From contig NC_088359.1 in NCBI RefSeq assembly GCF_036884655.1, positions 17,798,501 to 17,862,500 of the forward strand: a stretch of DNA of 64,000 nucleotides, read 5' to 3'. The stretch is from Musa acuminata AAA Group (Eukaryota > Streptophyta > Magnoliopsida > Zingiberales > Musaceae). Below are positions 10,773-21,003 of the stretch, piece by piece. How positions within the stretch are numbered: the stretch's first letter is position 1; each line of letters opens with the position of its first letter. A program made the translations under genes and the position numbers. The notes under the pieces are model-generated. The model searched no databases. It was not told where the DNA came from and was given only the letters and a program-made list of their open reading frames with translations.

Positions 10773-12365
10773 TGTTGAATCTCGTATTTTGATGATGAAA
10801 CCAATTGATAATTATGTTTATGTTGAACTGTATTTTGAGTGATGCAGGTCTACTCGATCAGGATTAGACAATTAAGGCAGGAGGAATTGACGTTGCGCCG
10901 GAGGAGATCACGTTAAGACATTGGATGGCAGAAGGCTTCGGACGTCGGGCATCGGGCCAAGAGCAGAATTGCACCAAGGATATCGGCATTGCAGAGGTCA
11001 ACCGTTGATTGGGCAACAAGCCGCAAGAGAGGACGATGCGCTGAAGAATCGGACGAAGCGTCAACCAATGACGTGCCGGGCAACAGAATGTCAATTCGCT
11101 TTATAATAATTGTCTAGATAGGAGTAGAGTTTTTGCTTGTGTGTGCAGGATTAACTACGATAACGACGAAGACATAAAGCAAAACAAAGTGTCGAAGTAA
11201 AGCACGAAGGATTCATTGCAAGTTCGAGAGTTCGACGGAAGTCCGAAGGTTCGTCGGGAATGCTGCCGGAACTAGCCAAGAATGAGTAGGGAGCTTGCCG
11301 AAGGGTTTTTCGGAAGCTTGCCGGAAGGTTCGTTGGAAGTTCGCGGAGCTCACCAAGAAAGATCGGAGCTTGCCGAAAAAGCTCATCGGAACTCGCCAAA
11401 ATCAAATCGTGAAGTCTAGGAGCTTGCTGGGAGTCCGCAGAATGGTTTCCAAGAGTTTATCGGAAGACCGCCGGAAGTTCGCCGGAAGCTCGCCGGAAGA
11501 AGTCTTGACTTACGAACTTTGTAATAGCTTAGAAAATGTCTTTAAATTCGTAGTTAGCATGTTAATTAGGGTTAGAATTAGGTGTTAATCCTATAACCCA
11601 AGTAGGGGCCAATTGGGCCCGAGTTCGGACTGGTTTGGGCCAAGTTTGGAGCCCAACCAGTGAGCTGATTTGGCCTAGGCGGTGACACTGCCTAGGCTGG
11701 GCGGTGGCGGTGCTGGGCGGTGCCACCTCCTGGGCTGGGCGGTGGCACCGCTTGTTTGGGCGGTGGCACCGCCAGCATCGGGAACATAAGAGAATTCAAA
11801 TTTTTGGAGCCCAAATTTGAATCCTCTTGAGGCCTATAAATACCCCTCAAGTCTCAGCTGAGAAGACAACTTTTTGTGCAGCAAGTGATTGAGAGAAAAG
11901 TCTTAGAAGAATCTTTGCCTTTCTTGTTTTCAATTTGCTAGTGTTCACCTCCTTCTTTCTTGCTGAAAATCTATAAGAGAGTGAACCGCTTGTAAAAGTT
12001 GTAAGAGGGGTATTTACCCTTCCCTTTCAAGAGATTTGCTAGTGGAAGGTGGGAGCCTCATCGAAGAGGGGCCTCGCAAGTGGATGTAGGTCATTTGACC
12101 GAACCACTGTAAAATCGACGTAATCTCTGGTTTGCATTTACTTATTGTCATTTATATTATTGCAAACCATTTGCACTTTAATGGTATACTGCTTTGTCTC
12201 TGTCTTACTTATCTCTTCAAGTTAAAACGCAATCGAAACGTTTTCAAACGAAAACGTTACTTTTATCGTACGAAGTTTCCGAAAGTGTTTAAATTGTCAA
12301 AAGTTTATCACACTTTACCGCTGCACTAATTCACCCCCCCTCTTAGTGCCACTCCGATCCTAACA
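10773..12365 (+). repeat. Element B2 5' LTR
   Basis: TG...CA-bounded LTR of 1593 bp ending CACTCCGATCCTAACA. It holds a GC-rich palindrome array at about 11675-11785 and a TATA block at 11833-11842. The R/U5 part ('gtgggagcctcatcgaagag', 'tcatttgaccgaaccact') is shared with A. Confidence 0.95.
11833..11842 (+). promoter_or_regulatory. TATA box of B2 5' LTR
   Basis: CCTATAAATA in the conserved 'ttgaggcctataaatacccc' block, directly after the palindrome array. Probable core promoter for the B2 transcript. Confidence 0.75.
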
Positions 12366-12367
12366 AT

Positions 12368-12379
12368 TGGTATCAGAGC
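12368..12379 (+). other. Primer binding site of B2
   Basis: TGGTATCAGAGC two bases after the LTR, complementary to initiator Met-tRNA. Confidence 0.95.
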
Positions 12380-12415
12380 CACGTTTTTCTACCTTGGTTT
12401 AACACCCAAATAGAA

Positions 12416-13360
12416 ATGGCTCATTACGGCTTTCAAGAGTGTCACTCTCTCGTTTGTCCTCCCTTTTTCAATGGGACGGACTACACTTATTGGAAAACTC
12501 GAATGAGAGTTTTCTTACTTTCTTTGGATTTGAATTTATGACACATAGTCGAAAACGAATTTGAAATGTCTTCTCTTCCAATGAACCATTGGAATGATTT
12601 GGAAAAGAAGATGTTTTCTTTAAATGCAAAGGCTATGAATGCCTTATTTTGTGCTTTGGACAAAAATGAGTTCAATCGGATTTCTACGTGCGAAACGGCT
12701 TTCGATATTTGGCGAACACTTGAAATCACGCACGAGGGAACTAGTAGAGTCAAAGACTCAAAAGTTAAAATTTTATTGCATGATTTTGAGCTTTTTCAAA
12801 TGCAACCAAGCGAGACTATAGGCGATATGTACACCCGTTTCACGGATGTCGTCAATAATCTAAGAGTTCTTGGTAAATCTTTTTTGAATTTTGATCTCGT
12901 AAGCAAGATCTTAAGATCCCTTCCAAAAAGGTGGGACTCTAAAATAATCGCAATACAAGAAACAAAAGATTTAAATATTTTTCCACTTGAAGAACTAATT
13001 GGTTTGTTGATGACATATGAAATGGTGCGCAATGCACATGATGAACACAATGAACACTTGAACCACCTTCCAAAGAATAGGAAGGATTTGGAACCCCGGA
13101 CAAATGAATACCAGTTGAGCAATGACTCAAGTGATGAGGACAATGATGAACTTGAACTTCGAACACTAAATCTTAATAAGTTTACTAAACAAAAATCTAA
13201 AATAAACAATGAACTTGAACGGAGGGAGAGGCCAAAGAAGAGGAAGGCAATCAAGGATGAATCAAGAACTTCCAAAGGTGAAATGGAGAATTGGGCTTTG
13301 ACGGGCTTCGACTACAAGGTAAGTAACTCAACTCTCTTGAATTATTTTGAAATTACTTGA
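12416..13360 (+). pseudogene. B2 gag (gag-only element), one nonsense
   Basis: Copia gag beginning ATG at 12416 (MAHYGFQE), about 314 codons. The UBN2-like capsid core is clear (DYTYWKTRMRVFL, NAKAMNALFCALDKNEFNR, GDMYTRFTDVVN, LPKNRKDL). An in-frame TGA at 12539-12541 replaces a conserved Trp codon. The C-terminus is shortened: where autonomous gag has a CCHC knuckle there is only a Lys/Arg-rich stretch, and the protein ends LLNYFEIT-stop. B ends LIYFEIT and the D relic LVYFKIT, so this end is a shared derived state and not a private deletion. No pol follows. Confidence 0.88.
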
Positions 13361-15168
13361 TGTTTTCCATGATGCATTTTCTCTTTTCTTTTGAATAATT
13401 ATTTTCTTGAAAATTATATGTTTTATGTTAATAGAATAAAATGTTAGATTTAAATAATCATATATATGTGCTTGAGAAGCAAGAATGTGCATTTTGATTA
13501 TTTCCATATTAACTTTCAATGATAATGCATGGTTTTTATATGGAAGGCTTGATGATATTTTTTTTAAACCTTGTCTTTGGTTTTCAAATATGATGTATGT
13601 TTTTGACATAAGAACAAAACTTGAGCATGCTAATATAAAGTCAATCACATAAATTAAAACTAAAGAAGTTTTAGTTATCTATAAGAATCATTCAAAATTA
13701 TGTTCAATGAAACCATTGCAAAATGATGTAATGAAAATATTAAACATTTTGAAACCATGTTTTAGTGTCATGCATAATGATCATGCTTAATAAATTTCAA
13801 AATTATGCATATGAATCTAGTGATTTATGGATTATTGATTTTTACCATAATGAAAGTGCCTTATTAATCTTTGTTGTAATAAATCTTACACTTTCGGTTT
13901 TAAACATTATACATGTTTTTATTTGGTATAAGTAAAATAAAATCATATGAATTGAAACAACTAAAAAGAGGAAAATATTTTTTCCTTGAAATTTTATTTT
14001 TCTCTATCCTATTGATCTTGATGTTTATTATGATAAATCTATGTATACCATTTTGAATCTCTTGAAAGTAATATTGATATTTTGATGATTTTGATGATTT
14101 AAATTTGAAATGAGTTTTATCAAAATCATGATATTGATTTCTTGGAATAACATGAGATTACCTTTGATGATCATTTTGATTCATGGAATTTTGGATTCAT
14201 GACTTGGTCTTACATTTGTTTATGAGATGGTTGAAATCTTTGTACGTTTGAATTCTTCCCTTCTCCTTTCAATTTATGCATGTTATATGTTAAAAATTTA
14301 AAACCATGTTTTGGTATCATGCATATCTAAGAAATATTGATGTGACAAATTGAATAAGTTGAAAATGAATGATGATTTTTCTCTTGAATATAACTTGTGA
14401 TATTTTTTTTATATAAATCATCATTTTGATTTCTCGACATTCGATACATGAGATTTTATTATAAATCAAAATTTCTCATTAATCGATCTTCTATGATTTT
14501 ACTTGATATTCTCTTGAGAGGAGATTTTCTAAATGAATCATGATTTTTCCTTGTGACTTCTTGGAGTTATTACTTGATTTTTCTTTTAAAACAAGATCTC
14601 TTCTTTGTACTCCTATGATTTTTCTTGATATTTTATTTAAAGAAGATATTTACTATATGAATCATGTCTTTTGGTATTCAAATGATTTTATCCTTCATGA
14701 CATGATTTCTTTGTATTTATGGCTTGCATGGCTTGAAATGTTTTGGTATGATGCATGAAATGATGAAATATTCATAAAGTTAAAATGATGTATGCAATAC
14801 TTATGATAATGATGTACATGATGTATTTATTGCATATGATGTGTATCATGAATGCTTTAAATGATGAATGTTTGGTATCATGATCAACATGTTGATAAAT
14901 GCTTGAAAATTTTAATGTTTGAGTATCATGTATGATATGCTTATTAATGATGATTGATTTATTTTTCGGTATCGTGCATGAAAAATAAGGTTATTGAAAT
15001 TGTGTATGTTTTAATTTGAATATATAATGATGCACAAATAAGAATGATACTTACCATTGTCATAATATGAAAATTGATATAAGGGTCTTCTTCCCTTTTT
15101 TTTTACAATGACAAAGGGGGAGCAAGAATTTCTAGCGTGGACATCATGAAAAGAGGCAAACTAACTAG

Positions 15169-15654
15169 CTTGCACAATTCAAGATGAAAGCAAAAATTGC
15201 ACTTCTCAAAAGAGAAGATGCAAATGTAACATTTGCCAAATTGTTTGCTTGCCTCATGTAAAACATTATCTCTTGCTAGTTTGGCATTTTTGCTAGCTTG
15301 TATGTTGCAAAACTTGATCACTTTTTCAAACATTTTGCTAGCTTACACTTTGCAAAGAAAGCAAAAATGGCACTTCTAGAAGAAAGAGCTTGTTATTTTG
15401 AACATCACAAGCTTGCACAATTCAAGATGAAAGCAAAAATTGCACTTCTCAAAAGAGAAGATGCAAATGTAACATTTGCCAAATTGTTTGCTTGCCTCAT
15501 GTAAAACATTATCTCTTGCTAGTTTGGCATTTTTGCTAGCTTGTATGTTGCAAAACTTGATCACTTTTTCAAACATTTTGCTAGCTTACACTTTGCAAAG
15601 AAAGCAAAAATGGCACTTCTAGAAGAAAGAGCTTGTTATTTTGAACATCACAAG
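15169..15654 (+). repeat. 243-bp tandem duplication in B2
   Basis: Two adjacent copies (15169-15411 and 15412-15654), each starting 'cttgcacaattcaagatg' and ending 'gaacatcacaag'. They look identical by eye, so the duplication is younger than most other changes in the element. Each copy includes 'ttgctagcttg' words. Confidence 0.9.
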
Positions 15655-16202
15655 CTTGCCTATCTTAAGAAACAAAAATTGCAAAAGTGCTATCTTGCCT
15701 ATCTCAAGAAGCAAAACTTGCAACCTGCACATTGCAATAGGAAGCAAGAATTATGAGCTTACACAAGAAAGCTATCTTGCATTTGCTTTCGAAATTTTTG
15801 CTAGCTTGTATATTGTGAAACTTATATATCGTAAAAATTGCTAGCTTGTAGTCTATAGAGAAGCAAAAAGTTGCTATCTCAAAAGAAGCAAATGTGCTAT
15901 CTTGCCTATCTTAAGAGGCAAAAATGCTAACTTGCACATCTAGCAAAACTTGACAAATTTGCATATTTCAAGAAGCAAGAGTTGCTTTCTTGAACATCTC
16001 AAATATTGCTAGCTTGCATGATGTAGAACTTGCTATCTTGAACATTACCAAAAGTGCTATCTTGTATGCTGTAAAACTTGCATATCTAAAACTTGATAGC
16101 TTGAATGTCCTAAGCATGATGCATTACTTGCTAAATTTTCTAGCTTCAAAACTGCATAATGATAAACTTATATTACAAACACAAAGAATAGTTGTGCTTC
16201 TC

Positions 16203-16228
16203 CTTTTTGTTGATGACAAAGGGGGAGA
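16203..16228 (+). promoter_or_regulatory. Internal purine-tract motif flanked by inverted repeat (B2)
   Basis: Contains GTTGATGACAAAGGGGGAGA. Together with flanking bases CTTCTCC upstream and GGAGAAG downstream it could fold as a hairpin. The same core recurs at about 37-66, 2263-2289 (minus), 15093-15122, 24379-24404, 30826-30857, 32036-32062 and 32336-32362. It may act as an extra plus-strand primer, but that is inference. Confidence 0.5.
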
Positions 16229-16339
16229 AGTATGTTGATGACATGATATGCATAAGTCTATGCATGAGTTCATAATGACGTGTTGCAAGTATTCATGATG
16301 AATATTGCAATGACTTGAATTCAGTTTGAATTCAAGGTT

Positions 16340-16362
16340 CTATCAATATGGCATATTGATAG
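16340..16362. repeat. Perfect hairpin before B2 3' LTR
   Basis: Arms CTATCAATATG and CATATTGATAG are exact reverse complements with one loop base. It is followed at once by GGGGAGTTTG and by paired 'aactcc/ggagt' words. B has two copies (32415-32437 and 32518-32540). Confidence 0.8.
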
Positions 16363-16424
16363 GGGGAGTTTGTTTAAACTCCGGGAGTCAAGTTTAACTC
16401 CGTCATCAATTGGTTGTCATCATC

Positions 16425-16437
16425 AAAAAGGGGGAGA
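16425..16437 (+). other. Polypurine tract of B2
   Basis: AAAAAGGGGGAGA one base before the 3' LTR start at 16439. Confidence 0.93.
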
Positions 16438-17481
16438 TTGTTGAATCTCGTATTTTGATGATGAAACCAATTGATAATTATGTTTATGTTGAACTGTATT
16501 TTGAGTGATGCAGGTCTACTCGATCAGGATTAGACAATTAAGGCAGGAGGAATTGACGTTGCGCCGGAGGAGATCACGTTAGGATATTGGATGGCAGAAG
16601 GCTTCGGACGTCGGGCATCGGGCCAAGAGCGGAATTGCACCAAGGATATCGGTGTTGTAGAGGTCAACCGTTGATTGGGCAACAAGCTGCAAGAGAGGAT
16701 GATGCGCCGAAGAATCGGACGAAGCGCCAACCAATGACGTGCCGGGCAACAGAATGTCAATTCGCTTTATAATAATTGTCTAGATCGGAGTAGAGTTTTT
16801 GCTTGTGTGTGCAGGATTAACTACGATAACGATGAAGACATAAAACAAAACAAAGTGTCGAAGTCAAGCACGAAGGATTCATTGCGATTTTGAGAGTTCG
16901 ACGGAAGTTCGAAGGTTCGTCGGGAATGCTGCCGGAACTAGCCAAGAATGAGTAGGGAGCTTGCCGAAGGGTTTTTCGGAAGCTCGCCGGAAGGTTCGTT
17001 GGAAGTTCGCGGAGCTCGCCGAGAAAGTTCAGAGCTTGCCGAAGAAGCTCATCGGAACTCGCCAAGATCAAATCGTGAAGTCTAGGAGCTTGCCGGGAGT
17101 CCGCAGAATGGTTTCCAAGAGTTTATCGGAAGACCGCCGGAAGTTCGCCGGAAGAAGTCTTGACTTACGAACTTTGTAATAGCTTAGAAAATGTCTTTAA
17201 ATTCATAGTTAGCATGTTAATTAGGGTTAGAATTAGGTATTAATCCTATAACCCAAGTAGGGGCCAATTGGGCCCGAGTTCGGACTGGTTTGGGCCAAGT
17301 TTGGAGCCTAACCAGTGAGCTGATTTGGCCTAGGTGGGGACACCACCTAGGCTGGGCGGTGACACCTCCTGGGCTGGGCGGTTGCACCGCCCAGAACCCG
17401 AGCGTTGGGCGGTGGCACCGCCAGCATCGGTAACATAAGAGAATTCAAATTTTTGGAGCCCAAATTTGAATCCTCTTGAGG

Positions 17482-17491
17482 CCTATAAATA
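17482..17491 (+). promoter_or_regulatory. TATA box of B2 3' LTR
   Basis: CCTATAAATA in the conserved block. Because C is inserted about 250 bp downstream, any transcript from here would read into C's LTR. Confidence 0.7.
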
Positions 17492-17731
17492 CCCCTCAAG
17501 TCTCAGCTGAGAAGACAACTTTTTGTGCAGCAAGTGATTGAGAGAAAAGTCTTAGAAGAGTCTTTGCCTTTCTTGTTTTCAATTTGCTAGTGTTCACCTC
17601 CTTCTTTCTTGCTGAAAATCTATAAAAGAGTGAACCGCTTGTAAAAGTTGTAAGAGGGGTATTTACCCTTCCCTTTCAAGAGATTTGCTAGTGGAAGGTG
17701 GGAGCCTCATCGAAGAGGGGCCTCGCAAGTG

Positions 17732-17736
17732 GATGT
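17732..17736. repeat. Left target-site duplication of element C (GATGT)
   Basis: GATGT precedes the C LTR. The right copy at 26923-26927 reads GATGC. B2's intact 5' LTR has 'ggatgtaggtcatttg' at this site, so the right copy has mutated. Confidence 0.88.
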
Positions 17737-18263
17737 TGTTGAATCTCGGATTTTGATGATGAAGTCAATTGTCATTTGATGTCTAATCTTTGTGTTGAGA
17801 TAAGTGTGCAGGATTAACTACGATGAAAGTTAGACAAGCAGCAGGAGTTGCGCCGGAGTCAAGTTCATGATCACGTTGGAAGTTCGAGAGTTCGACGAAA
17901 GTTCGGACGGTCGTCGGAGGTTCTGCGAGAACAGATCCGAGAAGTCCAGAAGCTTGCCAAGTGAAGCTCGTCGGAACTTGCCAAGTGGATCGTCGCAAAG
18001 TCCAGGAGTTTGCCGGAAGTCCGCAGGAGCATCACCGAGGGTTCATCGGATGATCGACGGAAGTTCGCCGGAAACTCGCCGGAAGGAGCGATTGACGCAC
18101 CGAAGCAAAGCTACAGAAATTGTCTTAGATCTAATCGTAGTTAGCACGTTGATTAAGTTGGAAAATGGGAGGTGATCCCATTAGCTTAATCTTGGGGCAA
18201 TTGGGCCCCTGAAAGACTGAAATTGGGCCGAATGGAGCTAACCATTCAGACCCTGATTGCACC

Positions 18264-18490
18264 AGGAGGTGCAACCGCCTAGGCCAGGAGGTGGCACCGC
18301 CTGGGCTAAGCCTCCCAGCGAGACTGGGCGGTGCAACCTCCCCAGCCGGGAGGTGGCACCGCCTGAGCTCAGTCTTCGAGCAAGACTGGGCGGTGCAACC
18401 TCCCTGACAGAGAGGTGGCACCGCTTGAGCTCAGTCTTCGAGCTCTGCCAGGCGGTGCAACCTCTCCAGTCAAGAGGTGCAACAGCCTGA
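18264..18490 (+). repeat. GC-rich palindrome array in C 5' LTR
   Basis: About four units of roughly 58 bp, each pairing GGCGGTGCAACCTCC-type with GAGGTGGCACCGCC-type words around 'gagctcagtcttcgag'. The TATA block follows at 18546-18555. Confidence 0.8.
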
Positions 18491-18545
18491 TCCCGAAATT
18501 CCGGGATTTGATCGTTTTGAGCTCCAAATTTGAATTGGGTTAGGG

Positions 18546-18555
18546 CCTATAAATA
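18546..18555 (+). promoter_or_regulatory. TATA box of C 5' LTR
   Basis: CCTATAAATA in 'agggcctataaatacccc'. The 335-bp LTR deletion begins about 45 bp downstream, so the transcribed leader of this copy is altered. Confidence 0.75.
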
Positions 18556-18889
18556 CCCCACCCATTCAGCACTGAAAAGATACAGACCAACACCGAAATT
18601 TTACGAACAAGTTCTAAGTGCTGTTCTTTCCGAATCTGCATTCAGACGCAAATCGGTGTTTTCGTACATTACAGTTTACGTTTACGTTTTAATTCTGCAA
18701 AACTGTCTTCTACGCCTTCACGAACAAGTTTTTAAGTGCTGATCTGTCCGAATCTGCTTTCAGACGTAAACCAGCGTTTTCGTACGATATTTACATCGCA
18801 GTTTACGTTTACGCCTTGATTATGCAAAACTGTCTTCTGCGCTTTTATGAGTTTCTAAAGTTCAGATCCCTTTGAAACTGCAAAATTGA

Positions 18890-19243
18890 GTTTAGACGTA
18901 AAACTGCTCAAACTGTATAAAGACGTTTTAGACGTAAACTGAGTTTAGACGTAAATCTGCGTTTAGACGTAAAACTGCGTTTAGACGTAAATCTGCGTTT
19001 AGACGTAAAACTGCGTTTAGACGTAAATCTGAGTTTAGACGTAAATCTACGTTTAGACGTAAAACTACGTTTAGACGTAAATCTGCGTTTAGACGTAAAA
19101 CTGCGTTTAGACGTAAATCTGCGTTTAGACGTAAACTGCGCTTAGACGCAATCTGCGCTTAGACGCAAACTGTGTTTAGACACAAACTGCGCTTAGACGC
19201 AATCTGCGCTTAGACGCAAACTGCACTTAGATACAAACTGAGA
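18890..19243 (+). repeat. 18-bp hairpin-forming tandem array in C 5' LTR
   Basis: About 19 copies of an 18-bp unit (GCGTTTAGACGTAAATCT and variants, often alternating AATCT and AAACT). Each unit is a short inverted repeat around TTAGA. Arm variants change together: TACG/CGTA, TGTG/CACA and TGCG/CGCA. The array lies in the R/U5 half of the LTR. Confidence 0.85.
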
Positions 19244-19369
19244 ATTAGCTTTTACATCATAATAGTTTTTATTGAACGAACGCAGATTTTGGTTTTAAAC
19301 GCTGTAAGATTTCCGCTGCACGAATTCACCCCCCCCCCCCCCCCTCTTAGTGCTCTTGATCTTAACAAT

Positions 19370-19381
19370 TGGTATCAGAGC
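19370..19381 (+). other. Primer binding site of C
   Basis: TGGTATCAGAGC two bases after the 5' LTR; initiator Met-tRNA type. Confidence 0.95.
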
Positions 19382-19418
19382 AAAGTTAACTCTCTAACGG
19401 ATTAAAACCCAAAGAGAA

Positions 19419-21003
19419 CTGGCATACGCCGGAAACCAAGAGGGGCATTCTATTACGCGTCCACCAATGTTCAGTGGGACGGACTACACCTATTGGAAGA
19501 CCCGAATGAGGATCTTTCTTATTTCTATGGATTTTCAATTGTGGAATCTTGTCGAAAACGGATTTTCGAAGTCTTCTCTTCCAATGATCGATTGGAATGA
19601 TTTGGAGAAGAAGGCTTTCGCTCTTAATGCAAAGGCTATGAATGCCTTATTTTGTGCACTTGATAAAAACGAGTTTAACCGTGTTTCAACTTGTGAAACT
19701 GCATTTGATATTTGGCACACACTCGAAGTGACCCATGAGGGCACAAGTAGAGTATAAGAGTCAAAAATCAATTTGCTGTTACATTCTTTCGAACTTTTTC
19801 GGATGAAACCGAGTGAAACCATTGGCGACATGTTTACCCGTTTCACGGATGTCGTCAACGGTCTAAAAGGACTCGGAAAGAGCTTTTCGGATTTTGAGCT
19901 TGTTAACAAGATACTAAGATCCCTTCCTAAGAGTTGGGATCCTAAAGTCACTGCTATTCAGGAGGCAAATGATCTGCGAAATTTCCCTCTTTGAAGAACT
20001 ACTCGGGTCATTAATGACCTACGAAATGACTTGTAAAGCTCATGAAGAGCAAGAAGACATCCTTCCAAAGAACAGGAAGGATATGGCACTCAAAACTTCT
20101 GAATGCCACTTGAGAGCAAACTCAAGTGATGAGGACTGTGATGATGACTTGGCACTTCTAACAAGAAAGTTTAAAAAGTTCTTTAAAAGAAAGAAGTTTA
20201 AAAATGATGCAAAAAATAAACTTGAACCCAAGAAGGACCAAGTAATCTGCTATGAATGCAAAAAGCCGGGACACTACAAGAGTGATTGTCCCCAAGTCAA
20301 GAAGAGAACATCAAAGAAAAAAGCGCTTCAAGCAACATGGGATGACTCAAGCGCATCCGAAGAAGAGGAGTCCAACACCGAGCAAGTTGCTCATTACGCC
20401 TTAATGGCCATCGAAGATGAGGTAACAAATTCAATAGATGCAGATTTATCTTTCGATGAATTATTAAATGCTTTCCATGAATTGTTTGATGAGTGTAAGA
20501 TTATCAGTAGTAAATACAAATTGCTAAAAAAGGAGCATGATAGTCTTATCTGCAATTTCGATAAGTTAAATGCTGAACATCATGATAGTTTAAGCCCATG
20601 CATAAAATGCCATGATCTAGAAACTCTCCAAAAAGAAAACCTGCTACTCAAGGACACCTTGAAGAAATTCGAGGTTGGTAGCAAGTCATTGAACATGATC
20701 CTTGCAAACAAGGGTCACGTTCCAAAAAGAAGTGGAATTGGATTTGTGAGAAGTCCTCACCTAAATCCAACCACTTTTATAAAAAGCTCCATCTTACATG
20801 TTCAACACCAAGCAAAATGCAACTTTTGTTGCAAAATTGGACACAAGACACATTGTTGTCCATTCAAGAAAATAAGTCCAAACAAATTGATTTGGGTTCC
20901 TAAAGGAACCATGAAAAATTCTATGCAACTTGATAAGAAATGTAGATCTATTTGTGAGGCACCCAAAAGCAAATGGGTACCTAAACATCATCCTTTCTTG
21001 TAG
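19419..21003 (+). pseudogene. Element C gag, two zinc knuckles, broken
   Basis: Homologous to A gag across its length: capsid core (DYTYWKTRMRIFL, NAKAMNALFCALDKNEFNR), zinc knuckle 1 (CYECKKPGHYKSDC, about 20248-20290), acidic patch, likely coiled coil, and zinc knuckle 2 (CNFCCKIGHKTHCC, about 20817-20860), ending WVPKHHPFL at a TAG (21001-21003). The expected start reads CTG at 19419-19421 instead of ATG; the first ATG is at 19467. A Lys codon is now TAA at 19755-19757, and an extra T near 19990-19993 shifts the frame before the LLGSLMTYEM block. The frame from there to the TAG is open. Confidence 0.9.
21001..21003 (+). promoter_or_regulatory. In-frame TAG between gag and pol (element C)
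   Basis: TAG lies after the second zinc knuckle and in frame with the protease motif, at the position homologous to 5952-5954 in A. The upstream codon is TTG in both elements. It is a candidate readthrough stop; the alternative is a defect inherited from a common non-coding-competent ancestor. Confidence 0.5.

Larger units (their letters stand above)
13361..16438 (+). other. B2 noncoding internal block replacing pol
   Basis: About 3 kb of AT-rich DNA with no pol motif on either strand. It holds many 'atgatttt', 'atgatgtat' and 'catgaatg' words and a stretch (about 15110-16160) built from variants of TTGCTAGCTTG and TTGCTATCTTGAACATC. Within this are a 243-bp tandem duplication, two copies of the GACAAAGGGGGAG motif (about 15093-15122 and 16203-16228), the hairpin at 16340-16362 and the PPT. 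Sequence just after gag ('tttcttgaaaatta') is shared with B and D. Small open frames here lie in repeats and are not credible genes. Confidence 0.8.
16439..17736 (+). repeat. Element B2 3' LTR, first part
   Basis: Close match to 10773 onward, with a TATA block at 17482-17491 and a palindrome array at about 17330-17430 that is shorter than in the 5' LTR. Element C interrupts it after 17736 and it resumes at 26928. Confidence 0.93.
17737..19367 (+). repeat. Element C 5' LTR
   Basis: 1631 bp, TG...CA. It is shorter than the 3' LTR (2023 bp) mainly through loss of about 335 bp just downstream of the TATA box: it jumps from 'caccgaaat' (about 18598) to 'tttacgaacaag', whereas the 3' LTR has extra sequence from about 25825 to 26160. 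It also has one palindrome unit fewer. Near its end is an uninterrupted C-run of about 18. Confidence 0.93.

Noticed and set aside
15103..15756. Repeated small frames on both strands in the 243-bp duplication of B2.
   Set aside because: Identical peptides arise only because the DNA is duplicated; no start context, domain or counterpart in B.
18890..19243. The regular 18-bp repeats considered as a CRISPR-like array.
   Set aside because: Units abut without unique spacers, lie inside a plant LTR, and there is no cas context.
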